Shown: positions 25,801 to 38,377 of the stretch, piece by piece
How the letters are laid out: each line of letters opens with the position of its first letter
Position numbering within the stretch: the stretch's first letter is position 1
NCBI GenBank assembly: GCA_963978905.1
Contig: OZ022261.1
Location: forward strand, 33,712,102-33,776,101
Direction of reading: 5' to 3'
Origin: Trichostrongylus colubriformis
Taxonomy: Eukaryota; Nematoda; Chromadorea; Rhabditida; Trichostrongylidae
DNA length: 64,000 nt
The notes under the pieces: generated by a model
What the model saw: only the letters and a program-made list of their open reading frames with translations
What the model was told of the DNA's origin: nothing
The model's database searches: none
Position numbers and translations under genes: made by a program

Positions 25801-26572
25801 GCTCGGTAGTTATTTGAAACGAGTATTTGATAGCACACGCGCCACGACGGTTTTTTTCCTCAGCGCCCAGTGACGGCCGTTTGGTCCCAATGTCGCAGAA
25901 AATTTAGGGTGCGGTAAAACGAACTCTGTTTTCGTAGCACACTCAGCCTATACCCCCTTTACTGCCGATTTTTTCCCCGCGGACGCATTGATTGCAGGGG
26001 GTCCGTTTTTAGGCTAGCACAGCATAGAGCGGTCGGCACTGCATTGACCTATTAGAATCAACTACCCTACATTTACGAAAACGGCATGATATGATGTCGC
26101 AATGTTCTACGAGCGATATATGGTCTCAAATAATTCTAACGAAGATAACTCCGCCCATTTGATCTACCCTTCTTTGTGACAGCTTCTAGGAGGTTTGCTC
26201 ATTATAATGTGAGTCGATTTTCTTTTCCGGTCACATCCTGTATAATTACTGTCGATGGTAATTATGGTACGACCAGAGAAAAAAATCGATTCCTATCACA
26301 TCGGTGACCGCGAACATTAAGTGGCCCAGCAAACAAACCACTCTTCGTTAAAAGCAATGTGGCATAGGAAAAAACGATGCAGTAAGAAATTAGGAGATGT
26401 GGAAGAACAGAAACGCATTCATCAAAATCAGTGAAATTTCAAGGAAAAGGAAATTGGCAATTCGTAATTTCGAAAAGAAATTCAAGAGCTTACTTGTCGT
26501 TATGGACGAATTCGAGCAAATTGAAGGTAGATAGGTTGCTAAACTCTCCAAGAGGGTCACCGAGCCCCTCCT
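19823..26572 (-). CDS. myrf: MYRF (myelin regulatory factor) family membrane-tethered transcription factor
   Basis: Exons on the minus strand: 26572-26494, 25635-25521, 25377-25257, 24103-23724, 23657-23294, 23236-23052, 22843-22642, 22188-22036, 21975-21790, 21547-21224, 21170-20927, 20707-20580, 20521-20283, 20250-19823. The order of domains is as in MYRF: acidic/proline-rich N-terminus ([14 protein letters not shown]), basic KRAR, Ndt80-like DNA-binding domain ([20 protein letters not shown], then [20 protein letters not shown]), S74-type chaperone/autoprotease domain (CDIRLKEDI to [10 protein letters not shown]), a coiled linker, one membrane span ([20 protein letters not shown]) and a cysteine-bearing C-terminal domain. 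MYRF trimers cut themselves at the ER and release the DNA-binding part to the nucleus; in C. elegans MYRF-1/2 act in moulting and synaptic rewiring. Oddities: the catalytic Ser reads Cys (21964-21962); exon 24103-23724 needs a one-base frame change near 24060; the 20283/20250 junction is out of phase by one. The true start lies upstream and is not resolved. Confidence 0.93.
20752..20896. repeat. Repeat family A copy inside a MYRF intron
   Basis: It lies between MYRF exons 20927 and 20707. It carries GAGGCCGTCTCCATACTCTG at one end, AAAGGGCGTGGCTGCGTTC inside and GCAGACTATGAAGGCGGC at the other end, matching the other family A members. Confidence 0.8.
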
Positions 26573-27183
26573 CTGAAAGCAAACTACGATGATGAACGGA
26601 CCACAATATAGAAACCACCATTTTCCATCACCTTTTCTTGCTCTCAAATTTAAATCCAAATCGTTTATTCAAGCTGAGTTCTAATCTGATATACTGATCA
26701 ACAGTTTTTTACTCCAATTGAAAAGATCCAGTCTTGCAATGAAGAAGCATGGACGCATTCACAAAAAATATGAAACGCGCGCAGAATGCTCTTAGCTTCC
26801 ATAGGAACTAGAATCTTCGAGAAAAAATGATGAATCATGGGTGGAGTACGTGGAGCATGTGGTTCGTGCTTACCTCTGAAATTAAAAGATCGGCTCTTAG
26901 CCATGCAGTTTCATGGAAGGATGGAAGCTATGCTAGCGAGGGAGCGCGTTCAGCAATAAAGGCCGTGCCCCGCCGCCTGTCCGTACCAGGCCGCGCCCAT
27001 CCCCCCCCCCTTCCCCCCGACGTCGGCGCGTCGGTCGCACACGAGATCTTTTTTCTCTGCGTCCAACACGATAACACTCATCCTCAGACTTCCTCCCGTC
27101 AGCTCTTGCTCTCTCTGACACGCGATCGTCGTCCGTTTTAGTTGTGTCGGCTATTTCGGCACACACAAATCCACAAACATCAG

Positions 27184-27206
27184 CACACACACACACACAC
27201 ACACAC
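27184..27206 (+). repeat. (CA)n microsatellite in a GC-rich block
   Basis: A run of about eleven CA units. It follows a GC-rich, pyrimidine-rich block (26936-27130) about 0.4-0.6 kb upstream of the first recognised MYRF exon, so it may be promoter-proximal DNA. That role is an inference. Confidence 0.8.
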
Positions 27207-29394
27207 CTGGTTACCGGTGGACCATTGGCTGATGACGAAATTGGCTACGTGTGATTGGTCAGAACCATTTTTTGATGAAAATTCTACGAGATCATTACAA
27301 CACATTAATCACTCTCAACCCGTAATATAGGCGCATGGTCATTGCCGTCAAGCCACACACATAACAATAACTTCATATAATTTCATGCAGCAGAAGGCTA
27401 ATGGTACTGCAAACAACCCGTAATAACCCCCAGCCCCTTCAGCAAGCCTAATGAAAGATTATCAGATCATAGTGAAGCTATTACGAGCCTTTTCCTTAAT
27501 TGCCCGTTCGTTTTTTTTCTCGTCAAAGCTTCCCCCATTGACTGTGCGAATTCCGATCAATGCGCGATTGGCCCTGACCTTGCGATGGTTGTTCGTTAAA
27601 ACGCAAAGAGCCGAGGTCAGCGAGCTATTATTGAGCAGGCAGGTAGTGCCACCCCAACCCCCCGCTTTGATCCCACGTTCTACCCATCTTTTTCTGTCAC
27701 CAGGCTACCCGTAACCATCATCGAATAGGACAATAAATTGCTAATCCTCAAAATCCATTACTCAAGATCTGCCCTTCATTACGGGTGTTGGTCGGGACAT
27801 CCGAATCTAGGCCTCAGCCTGCGACCCTGTGGCCTTTGTCCTGTAACATAAATTACTCAGACAATTTGTTCACGTAAATCCTATACTCCTTGCACGTCTG
27901 TTGTTGTGTTGATGAATGATGATGATATAAAAAATGTGTATGATGATTTAAGGGATGTACATGGTCATTGCGTGACCTAGTGGCCCTACTGACCGTGTGT
28001 CCTAACCGCCACCCCTTCACTACACTGGGAATGCCGAAATAATTACCCAATCCTTAGTAGCCTTACTACGGTTGTAAAAAGAATAGAAAGTGAAATTGTT
28101 AGGTAGCATTTCGTCATATTCATAAATTGGATCCTGGGCAACATCGATAATCTTCAAGGTATAACTTTAGCGAAACTTCTTTTTCCTTTTCCTGTCCAAA
28201 AAGTAAGAAACCGGAAGATCAGTGGTGCCCAATTCCTAGCTATGATTATTTCTCAGTGATTTTTTGATAGTCAGTTCATATGGAATTCATCGCGAGACAA
28301 CGAAAATAAGGTAAACAAACATTGAAAGCACGTGAATGTGCGTGGTACACCCTGCTGTGCAGCCAGACACAGCTTGGCACGACGGGCTCCCAAAACTTGA
28401 AGACACAGAGCACTGAGTAGGACTTCAACGGGGTTTTTTTTTAAATAAAGGCGACTGCATTTCTTGTACTCCATAGAAGAATGCTAATAGTTTTGGAAAA
28501 TAACGAACTTTGGGAACCTCTAATAGACTTGCAATAGGGTAGCAAACCCTTAGTTGAATAATAAATTTGTTCTTGGAGGTAGAAGAAGATATTTGCTGAT
28601 ACTTGGGTTGATCTTTATACACATGGCATAAAATAAAATTTGAATAAATAAATGTGACGGAAATCTATTGAGTATACTGAAGAAAATGCTAGAGATGGAA
28701 GCTCCAAACGTAGCTTTGACCGGCAAGTAATTGTAGATATAAATTCTGTTCGTCCTGATAGAGCAAGATACCCAAACACTGAGCAGGGTAAATCAGAGAT
28801 CCCTGGAAAGGATGAAGAGTGCAGCTTTTGGTGGAGGTCGTAGTACTGTACTGGAGAGGGATCATACAAAAGCCAGGGGGTGAAAATTTCAAGGACCGTG
28901 TGCAGGTGTAACCATGGTTGGCAGAAGCGGAAATGACGGAGTGTGCGTGTAAGGTTTTCGAGACAACTCTGATGATTTTGTTCTCCTGAGCCCCAACGTT
29001 TTTTTGAAGCCTCGTTCCATTTCGTATCGAAGCGTGCCGAGTGAAGTGCGTTGTAAGGACATTCGTACTGACTGGCAAAAGCCTGTGTGTGAGCGCGAAA
29101 TCGGCTGGCACCGACCCGGCACGGATTTACAAGTGATAGGCCGCCGTTGGCGCGTGATGTCCATCGGTGGCGCCCGCCGCCGCTGACGTCGATGCCGTCC
29201 ACCACAGACCTCCTCACTTGCTCTCACTTTCAATGTGTGGAACAACAAAACAACGCATACAGCTCACTTTCCTCAACAGCTACCCATCATTTTTCAAGGT
29301 GAAAAAAGAAAGGAAATTCCCTTCCTTAAAAAAAGCAGCGAATATGAGGGCACGACATCAAGTGGCACGGGTCTTCAACGAGCGCCCACGTAAA

Positions 29395-29573
29395 GGGTGC
29401 CAGAAAAAAGAGTAATTTTGCTCACGGCTCACATCCACCAAGTACACGAAACATGGGGAAACGCAAGGTACTAGGGCAAAATATTCAGGAACCTCATCAG
29501 AATTTGCTGAAGTTCGACTAAAGTAGGGTTGAAAGTGTAGGAGAAAAAATTACTTTTTTTGGCATTCCCTGAC
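29395..29573. repeat. Repeat family G, short internally deleted copy
   Basis: The left end GGGTGCCAGAAAAAAGAGTA continues TTTTGCTCACGGCTCACATC; the right end is AAATTACTTTTTTTGGCATT. Both ends match the two ends of the larger element at 56021-56776, so this looks like a deletion derivative of the same transposon. Confidence 0.7.
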
Positions 29574-29775
29574 CGCGAGTACGGGAACATATCAAGGGAA
29601 TAAAAGGAAATCCTAGTATTTTGAATTTGCCGGCTAGTGAAAATTATGCTGACTAAGAGCAGGCACTAAAGCGAGATGATATCGAGTCAGAAAAGCAAAC
29701 ACGATAACGAAAAACGATGTGGAAATTTGCAGAATAAGATCAGATGAAAAAAGAGCTAAGAAAATAAAAAAGGAG

Positions 29776-29943
29776 CACGATCGTACAACCGCATATGTTC
29801 TCGTGCGCAGTCTTCCTTGAACGTGCTATTTTCCCGCCGCAACGCTGTTACGGATTATTGCGGGTGCACCGCGAAGGTAGTACGCTTAAGAGAGAGTGTG
29901 CACGACGACATGTGCGATCGCACAATTGTGCAAATCGCAGTTT
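29776..29943. repeat. Repeat family F (MITE-like) copy
   Basis: The ends CACGATCGTACAACCGCATA and TGCGATCGCACAATTGTGC form imperfect inverted repeats. A CGTGCTATTTTCCCGCCG block faces a diverged partner GTAGTACGCTTAAG. Copies occur at 44104-44243 and 47761-47946. Confidence 0.65.
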
Positions 29944-30730
29944 CGTAGAGTATAACCGCAGCCTTGAAAATTGGCGATTATTAAATGACCCGCCACGTTT
30001 CAAGTGACCACTTAAACAGATCTGTGCCCGTTGATGCGAAATATATCAGAAAGGACTGAGCTTAAAATACGATTATTAAGAGCATAGTTTTCAAGTAATT
30101 TATAAAAATACCAAAGTAAAGGCACGTGATTCGCGTGGTCAACTTACCATCGAATGCTCCAAATTCCTTCGGATAAGGATTTCCGAGCATATTTCTCGTG
30201 AACTGATTGAAATACACGTAGTCACACTTCTAAGTCGTGTCGAACGAAAGTTTCGAGATCGAACCAGCACATGCGATCGCTTCTGAACTTTGCAATTTGA
30301 AGAATAGAATCAGTTTTTGGAACCAATGTACGGGATGAATGGTTAACTCAGCGAAATATTATTCACGCATGAGATCATCGATAAGAGGTATAAAATTTTG
30401 CAGTATAACTGAGGATGGCTCACGAAAAGACGGAACGCCACAACGGAAGTAGCTGACAGCTGATAATTTTTTTTGCTGATGTTTTTATTATCACTGTCAG
30501 TCATAGAACCCTAGATCAAAGTAAGAGAAACAATCACGTGACATTCATAGGGAACAGCAACACATTGCAAGCAGGGCAAGCATGGTCAAGCATGGTTTGA
30601 GATATTCATAAGTGATGGAGTCGTGTTCTGGTTGAAAAGGGGGGGGGGGACTATTTTCAAAAGTGATTCATAGCAATACTGTTATTATCTATACAATCTT
30701 CCTTGGGGAAACGAGCTTAGTATATTACAA

Positions 30731-30990
30731 GGGGTGAGGGTCGATTGGTCGAATTTTCGCTTCGCGGCGTCGCACTCGCGGTGGCGTCAGTACGACTTGC
30801 TTCAGTCGGTTGAAATTCCGCTCGGCATGCAGTGTGCTGGTATCGTTAAAGAGACCTTCAAAGATTGCAGGATGGAAGCTTCGGAAGTCGTTATATGTTG
30901 TGATTGTTGCTGATTCAACGTATAAAACTACAAACAACTCGCACTCCCAGCGCGCGGCCGCGCGAAAATCCGACCAATCGACCCCCACTC
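30731..30990. repeat. Repeat family I, 260-bp inverted-repeat element
   Basis: GGGTGAGGGTCGATTGGTCG at the left is answered by CGACCAATCGACCCCCACTC at the right, with an adjacent ATTTTCGC/GCGAAAAT pair. The short direct repeat TATTACAAG flanks the element (30721-30730 and about 30993-31000) and may be a target duplication. The interior has no coding signal. Confidence 0.7.
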
Positions 30991-31533
30991 TATTACAAGC
31001 CACACCAGTCCTTCAGCCATGGAAGGGACGGAGGGGGAGAGATCGTTGATCCCACAACGTAAGGTCTGAGTTTGGTTATAAGTCAGAACGAAAACCTTCG
31101 ATAGGGTCTGCACTAGTTTTGAGGCAAAGAATGAGTACCCAAATACCGAACAAATAACAGCAATTGAACATCAAACAATGAAAACTGAACAAAACCGTAA
31201 AAACTTTTTAGATGTTCGCAATGTGTGGGACAGAAGAGCAATCAGCGTAAAGGAAATAAATAAATAAGGAAAATCGGAAAATGCAATGACAGGACACTTT
31301 CGCGGACCACACACGCGGCAGAGTGATAAGGGGTGAAGGGTAACTCTGACTTGGTTAACAGGCATGTCAATGAGATTACTACCATCAGATGTCACAGTGA
31401 ACATGGTGATCAACAATGTACACAGGCTTCCCGTAGGGCGATATCAGTTGGCCACAGGCCGTGGTTCTCGCGATTCGTGGCGTGTCCTCTACGCGCAATT
31501 GTCGTTGTTCGTACGACGAAAAACCGACCCGAC

Positions 31534-31965
31534 TTAAAGGAATCGTCCACGGAAAATGAGTTTTTGTGTTACCCATGTATTTATGTTGTATTTGCCTAAT
31601 GATGGCCTCATGCAAAATTTCACGCGAAAAAATGTGAATCTGGCTGAGATACGGCACCACAAAGTGCGGTCCCAGTGGGCGGGGCCTCCGTGTAAAAGCC
31701 TCGCACCGCGTCCGCCGTGGTCGTAGACGCATTGTAGGAACAGAAGGTTACGTAAACAGTCCTACTCTCCGTTCCCAACGGCGGCGGAAGACGGGACGAG
31801 GCTTTTACACGGAGGCCCCGCCCACTGGGACCGCACTTTGTGGTGCTGTATCTCAGCCAGATTCACATTTTTTCGCGTGAAATTTTGCATGAGGCCAACA
31901 TTACGCAAATACAACATAAACATATGGGTAACACAAAAACTCATTTTCCGTGGACGATTCCTTTA
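31534..31965. mobile_element. 432-bp full-length palindromic (fold-back) element, intact copy
   Basis: The outer arms TTAAAGGAATCGTCCACGGA and its inverse pair over about 180 bases each, through TTCACGCGAAAAAATGTGAA and TGGGCGGGGCCTCCGTGTAA, leaving a short centre. Both ends show TTAA, the target of piggyBac-type elements, but the second copy (48843-49950) lacks TTAA, so that link is weak. The element has no open frame of its own. Confidence 0.8.
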
Positions 31966-32002
31966 ATTCCAAAAAGCGTCAACTTTTAGCACGAGCGCAC
32001 TG

Positions 32003-32181
32003 TTAAGCCGCGTTCATACTTTGCGCCGACAGGGCGTGGCTGCGTTCACAGGCAGCGAGGCAGAGTGGCACGGGAGAGGTTCAGAGACGATGTGGGGAAC
32101 GAGACAGGGTGCCACAAGCGGAGACGCAGAGACACGTGCCACGCCCTGCCGCCGACACCGCAAAGTATGAACGCAGCCTTA
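32003..32181. repeat. Repeat family A copy, best preserved
   Basis: The ends GCCGCGTTCATACTTTGCGC and CGCAAAGTATGAACGCAGCC are near-perfect inverted repeats. The interior holds the CAGGGCGTGGCTGCGTTCAC block and an inverse CACGCCCTGCCGCCG block. Its start is about 40 bases from the end of the fold-back element at 31965. Confidence 0.85.
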
Positions 32182-33907
32182 CGTAACTCGGCTCCCGAAC
32201 GAGTTACACAATGTTACGCAAAAAATCAGTCATCAATGTAGTTCTGTCCAACATTTTTGCACGACGGGAGTGGGAGTGCACGCCATGTGTCATCATCCAC
32301 CATTCTCAAGGAGGCAAGTAGAGCTAGCAGGCATGAGTTGTAGAATTCCTAAAGGGGGTTTTGTATTTTGGGTCGAGGTCGCATTTCCTAAAATGATTCA
32401 TAGCAATACTGTGATCATCCATACGACCTTTTTAAGTGAAAGCGTTTAGTATAATACCAGCGACACCGCCCCACCAGTCATGGACAATCATGGGAATGGA
32501 GGGTCATATATTCCAAAAATTATACGCAGGATTCTAATGGCAGTATCTTCTGGAACTTCGCATATAGCTTGTCTATTACTTGCATGAGATAGCACTTTTA
32601 TAACTTCAGCGAAACATATCAAATAACAGGCATCGATCCCTGCTACATATAAATTTGTAATAATGATTAAAACAATAAAATGCTTCGTCTGTCTGTACCT
32701 ATGTCCGTCCCTCCGTCTGTCATGAAGTTAGGCATCACATAAAAAACAACCTGTGAATATGGGAACAAGTTTGGGATGCGTGGACATGGGACAGGAAGTA
32801 AGGAGCACACACGAACTAAGCCAAAGTCCGCCCGTTGTGGGCGGAGCGTGCACTGATATGTCCGGTGAACATATAAGGCTATTGCTAAGGAATGTTTTGG
32901 TTTATGTATTCAGAGGTATGTATGTATAAATGAAAGAATATTTACATTACATTGCTTATACAGTCCTCAAACATCTCAAAAGCTCAACACAAAAAGGAGA
33001 TAAGAGCAAGCCCAAAGGTAAGGCGGTCCTGCATGGCCACGTGCAACACCCGGTGTTGCACGATTTGAAGAGCGCAAAAACCGCCTCGGTCCGTTATGTG
33101 TTAAGCTAGGTAACGTAGGCGATGCCGCGAGAGCCAGAGAGCAAAGCGGCAGTGGTCACGTGATCGGCGCTGCAGTTCGCGTACACCAAGAGTCGAGAAT
33201 TCCTTGATAGGGGGGGGGGGTCGTATTTGACCGGATAGGAGGGTGGAGGGTCGTACCTTCAGAAGTCAGCGATAAGCACTAAATCCAAATTTGCAATAAG
33301 CAGATGAGAAGCAAAGAGTACTCCATCGCAAATCCGTGTGACAAAATGTAAAATAAATCTTTCTAGGAAAGGATATATAGCAATAAAACACATTGAAACT
33401 ATGCAATCCTTCAACAGTTACTGGTATTATATAGGTCAAAAAAATGGTAAGGTCGTACTATTTGGTCTCCGCAGAGGGGAGGGGGGTCGTATTTGGTCGT
33501 CATAGAGGGGACAGTCGTACTGAAGCAGCTGTTTTTATCGACACCTAGGAGTGCCCTGGCTGCAGTGTAGAAAGCAAACGAAGATGAGGTGTGTAACAAA
33601 AACGAAACTGGTAGATTTACAGGTGACGAAACACCACAACACTCCTCCTACTGACCTCCGGCAACTGTTGCGAAATTGTTAGGCGGGAATTCGAACGAGG
33701 GCGTGATAAAGTCAAATTTTCCTTTTGAGTCCAAGCAAAGAAAAGTTTGCATTCTTTTTGAGTTCTTTTAGAGCACTCTACCCCTGAAATTCTTTGAGAG
33801 AAACAAACACGATATTTCTGTGCTCGATTCACTCGCTTCCCTCGTGCCCACTCCTCTTTGACTATCGTGATTCTATGATGAGTATGTACAACTGATCGCT
33901 GGGGAAT

Positions 33908-34720
33908 GGTAAACGGACAAATGTGCGGTGGTTCTCACTACCGCAACGCGTGAGCTTGCGTCGCGGTTCGTCGTCAGTGGGCACAGGTTTTCTCCCGTCT
34001 CGTCGCTCCGTCTGCGCACTCCGCGTAAGAGAGTGCACGTGGCGAGATACTCGCAGCGTGTACTACGCATGGTTGGTACGGAAGCCAACGTTGATCTCAT
34101 CGGGTAGTCCGACGAGACGGAGGATACTGTGGAGCAGCGGTGAAGTAGAGGAGGATGATCCGTTATCATTGAGATTGGGGTTCCAAATCGCCAATTTAGT
34201 AATTGCGGGAGCCTTCGGTTCCCGTTGTTGTAGGGTCGGCGCACTATAGCGGCGAATGCAGAGTTGCTTCTGTCTCACTGCTCTCAACAACGATATTTGG
34301 CGACACCCCATATTAGCCCCCACGTCGGGGCTTCGTTCCCTTGCAGGCTTAGGTAGAAATATACACTTGAGTATACATTCGGTGATGACAAGTGTCGCTT
34401 TCTTCTCACCGATGCCACAAACTCAACAACGATATTTGGCGACGGCCCATATTAGCCCCCACGTCGAGGCTTCCTTCCCTTGCAATGCGCGCGAAGCGCG
34501 CGCGACTCTTGGCTCGCCGCTTTAGCGGCGAGTTAGGAGTCACTCTTTTACACACACCTTAGTAAACGAAGATCTCATGTGCTGCTCACGAAGAGCCTTG
34601 CCCGATGAGATAAGAAGACCTAGAGCTCATAAGCATGCCAGCGCGCGCCATGATGGAGGCCGCGACGCGTGAGCTTATGCGTCGCGGCAGTGAGTACCGC
34701 CGCACATTTGTCCGTTTACC
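33908..34720. mobile_element. Non-autonomous element with about 60-bp TIRs and an internal direct repeat
   Basis: GGTAAACGGACAAATGTGCG at the left is matched by the reverse complement at the right end; the arms continue through GTGAGCTTGCGTCGCGG-like sequence. The interior has a 65-base direct repeat (about 34282-34350 and 34419-34484; it starts CTCAACAACGATATTTGGCG) and small perfect hairpins (TCGCCGCTTTAGCGGCGA, CGCGCGAAGCGCGCGCG near 34487-34533). Frames of about 108-133 codons are open but have no domain. Confidence 0.7.
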
Positions 34721-36723
34721 GACGGACATGGTGAGCGGAATTTTCTCAACCCAAAATCAGGAAATGAAAATGAAATGCACAAAAAACCAGGCACAAGATT
34801 ATTACTGTGCTTACTCTACTCAATCCAGGTGCTAATTTCAATCGGAAGCTCAGTGCGAAATTCAGCCTCTTTTCATGGTGTTATGAATCATAATTTTAGA
34901 AAGCGCTCGTGAGAGTTCATTTTTCAAGTACAGAAGATGAAAAGAACTGTAAGCGGTGTATCGGTTTCAAATAAAATTCTCAAACAAATTGATACAACAC
35001 AGCAGAATAATGTCAGAGAATGAGGTTTAGTCGCTCGCAACTTACCCACTTCATAAGAGTAACTGCAATAGTAAATCAGTAATTTCAAGGTTATACCCGG
35101 GCCATGGGCGGATTTGGGCACGATCCGCTACTGAAAGGCAGGGAGAGGGAGTGATGCATGAAAAACTTATGAAAAAAACGCGCGAGCGGCTGCGGAGCGT
35201 TGCTAAAAAAATGCAATATCGGCTAGGCGAAGCCTCGTGCAACAATGCTGGAAGCTTTCAAGCGAGGAAAAAATCGTCATAAAACGCGTGTTTTGAAGGA
35301 GATCTATTCCTTGAAATGGGATATTTGATGATTAGTTTTGAAAAAGTTATTTCACCAGAGTATTGAAGCCCGCTCCATGCAAGCAAGGCTGAAACTACAA
35401 GTAGGAGGTAGCTTGGTGAAATATGGAAAAATCTTAGCAACTGATGAAATCATATCCAGTATCTAGCATGGTATAAGGAATTCTCATGATGGGGGAGGGG
35501 GACGTATTTTGGATTCGAAAAGGGGATGATTTTTTTAATTACTAGGTAACCCTCATCAACCTCCACATATCCAGAAATTTTTCGGCCGATGAAGTGGTAA
35601 GTAAAAGATTGTCAATTCATAGCCATACTTTGCACTAGATAGGGTAGCAATATCTTATCGACTGGTGAATTTTCTCAGTACCGATCATTTCCTTCTTCGA
35701 AGGTTTTCGTTGCTCTGACAGTTTCGCAACCTCTATGTACCTACGCCAGCTTCGCCGCACGGGTTTCGTCACTCTTCGGTGGCGGACACACAGACAGGCA
35801 AAGACAGACAAACAGACAAACAAACACACCAAACTCTTCTTTGTATGTAGAAAAAGGTATATCGATAGCATCGGTGATGGAAAAGGAGAAGGGGGGGGGG
35901 TGGTGTATGCCGCTTTCCATGTGAGTTGTATTTTTCAAATATTTCGCATAAAATAAGTAATAAATAATAAGAGTACAATAATAAATACAATAATAATAAA
36001 TACTAGTAGATAAGAAGACGCTTCATCCTAGTCGCATCCGCCAAGCTTCAGAGAGATAGAGCGTTATAATATTACTGTAAGAATAGTAAGGGGAATAGTA
36101 TCATGACTCATTAATTCTCGCGTTAAGAAAAGCAGAGTAGGTGAGGAAAAGATGAGGAAATCATACATAAGAAGAGATTCCATGTGTAAGAAGGCTAAGA
36201 AGGCTTCTGGGTGCACATAAGGTACCACAGAGACCATAATTCAAACAAATCAACGATTTCATTGAAGCCCTATTTCCACAACGGAGCACGACTTGGGTTT
36301 CAAAGAACACGTGGGAGTGTTTTCGAAACGGTTTCGCGCACGAATATCTGAGCGATCGCAAAAACGTAGGAAGTTTTCGAAAGACCTTGGCAATCTATGC
36401 GCAATGCGCAGAGGGTATGGCGGTATGGGGACAGAGGTGGAGGGCGGGGTGGTATTACCGAGAGCGCTTTGTGTCTCAACAAGTACGGGAAAATAGTTCC
36501 CGGAAGGATGAAACATGTTTTGTTGTGGAGAAAGAGCTTCCTAATTTTTACAAAGCGGTTCATCGGATCTCCAGCTCTGTACCACCCATCAACTTGAGAC
36601 AGAAAAGGCCTTCTGGAAATACGGAAGCTTTCATTATCCTCAGTCTATTGTGCAACGGTATGTATAACAACAATAATGCAGTAAAAATTTAAAATCACGA
36701 AATGAACAATCTCAGCGATAAGT

Positions 36724-36898
36724 ACAGTCCATTTCGGAAAAACTGACGGGGCGTGTCCCACGGACTTGGATGAAGTGTATCAAACTCTCTCAACTCTCTC
36801 GCCCCGCCACACACTCTTACTCTCGCCACGTACTCTCACTCTCGCCATCCACCCAAGTCCTAGGACACGCCCCGTAAGTTTTTCCGAAATGGACTGTA
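36724..36898. repeat. Repeat family B copy
   Basis: The ends ACAGTCCATTTCGGAAAAAC and its inverse TTTTTCCGAAATGGACTGT enclose GGGGCGTGTCCCACGGACTT and a CTCTCGCC-rich centre. Confidence 0.85.
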
Positions 36899-38168
36899 GG
36901 TAAAAATACAGAAAAGAAGCATGAACCGGCTATACGATAACAGGGCGAGACACCCACAGTGAAATCCCGAAAAAAAGCTTCACGAAAAATTCTTGCTTCG
37001 TTTTTGCCCATCTAATCCTTGTCAAAACTCCCATGAGTCATGTAGTAAATTTTAAAAATGACGAAATGAACAACTTCAGAGCGACCCATTCAGTAACATA
37101 CAACCTGACCATCCATGAATTTTTACAAAATGACCGGCTAAAGAGAACGAGGGAATATCCAAAGCCCGGTCATGTATTTGTCGGAGAACGATTATTAGTA
37201 GAATACGGATTTATAATAGGTAAAAGACAAGAATATATTCAAAGAAAAGAGGCCGCGCGAGGTCCTACGGAGCGTCAACTCGTCAGCGAACAAAGTGGGA
37301 GGCACCACATGTACCAAGGACACGTTCCTGAACAACATGACTATTCGCTAGCAGGTGGAAGATCAGGTCTCAATAATGTAAAGACTTACTCAGAAGTTGA
37401 AATTTATCATATTTGTTGGGGAAAATGTCAGGAGATGGCGATTTGAAACAGGCAGATGCCAAAGACAGCTGCGACTGCCTTTTGGGATCGCGCCTGCGCG
37501 CGCGTTTGCAGTTTCTCAGATTGACATTTGTCATCAAAGAATAACACGTGGCCGATGAAAACCGTAGAATATGACTTTCTAGAGCATGATACTTGAGGAA
37601 GAACATCTCCTTGGGATGCCAATGTCATGAGGTGGCTGGTGGCAGCGACGGCAAAGAGGACGTTGCGCAGCCATCGTAGCGCAGTCGGGCGGCGGTTCCT
37701 TTGTCAGCAAATAGTGCACTCTCCAGTCGAACATTCAATAGGCGCGCTTAGATTGAGTATCGATTCGAAACAGCGTACAATCACATATCGTATACTCGTG
37801 GCAAGTAAGAATGAACGGGGTTGAGTCGGACTCATGCGGCTCAACAGCGCTGGCGTGAACTGGCGCACAGCAGAGACTGCTCACATCCGCAGGCGCTCCC
37901 CATCTCTCCCTGGCACTCCCGCCATACGTATGTTCACTTCATGGATTGGCACTAATCGTGTATTACAAGAATTGAATGGCCGGAACAATTCCCGTTATCT
38001 TTTTGAACTTTGCGGGATCACCCACTTGGCTGCTGATTGCTCCACTCACAAGCCGTGCATATAAGCGAGTGATGGGCTAAGATTTAGCTTACAGACACGT
38101 CTTCCAATCCTTTAGAAACGATATATCCCAGTTATAACCTATTTTTCCTTGGCTTGATGATTTTTTAT

Positions 38169-38377
38169 GGGTCAGTTAAAGTGGGGGAGGAGACGCAACT
38201 ATGCACCGGTCGAAGCTCCTTCCTCGGGCTTGGGCTAAAATTCATATCCCCTCCTCACACATGAAAAAGGATGTGCCAAAGCATCTGTTTCTTCTGTATC
38301 ACCTAAGGCTAGAGAGAGGCAGAAGCTTCGACGTCTGTGAAAATTCTGCGTCTCCCCTTCTCACTTTAATTGTCCCT
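38169..38377. repeat. Repeat family C copy without long G/C runs
   Basis: GGGTCAGTTAAAGTGGGGGA and TCTCACTTTAATTGTCCC are the inverted ends. CGAAGCTCCTTCCTCGGGCT faces AGAGAGAGGCAGAAGCTTCG. It aligns with 16027-16269, but the G run is only five long here. Confidence 0.75.

Noticed and set aside
26390..26659. Apparent start codon for MYRF at 26659
   Set aside because: The codon there is TTG, not ATG, and the joined exon reading upstream meets stops, so the true start must lie elsewhere.
28615..29248. Minus-strand open frames of 200, 140 and 119 codons upstream of MYRF
   Set aside because: Three overlapping frames are open at once, none has a recognisable domain or codon pattern, and no splice context links them to MYRF. 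Probably GC-rich promoter-side DNA with few stops.
31534..31965. piggyBac-type element based on TTAA at both ends
   Set aside because: The second copy at 48843-49950 has no TTAA at its ends, so the TTAA may belong to the palindrome or be chance. Reported only as a fold-back element.
34256..34525. Structured RNA gene or tRNA cluster in the 65-base direct repeats
   Set aside because: No tRNA cloverleaf, A/B box pair or SL RNA sequence could be recognised; kept as an internal repeat of the transposon-like element.
37033..37446. Plus-strand 137-codon open frame
   Set aside because: It starts with an ATG and is hydrophilic, but no domain, signal or splice site is recognised and it is surrounded by repeats. 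Kept out for lack of support.
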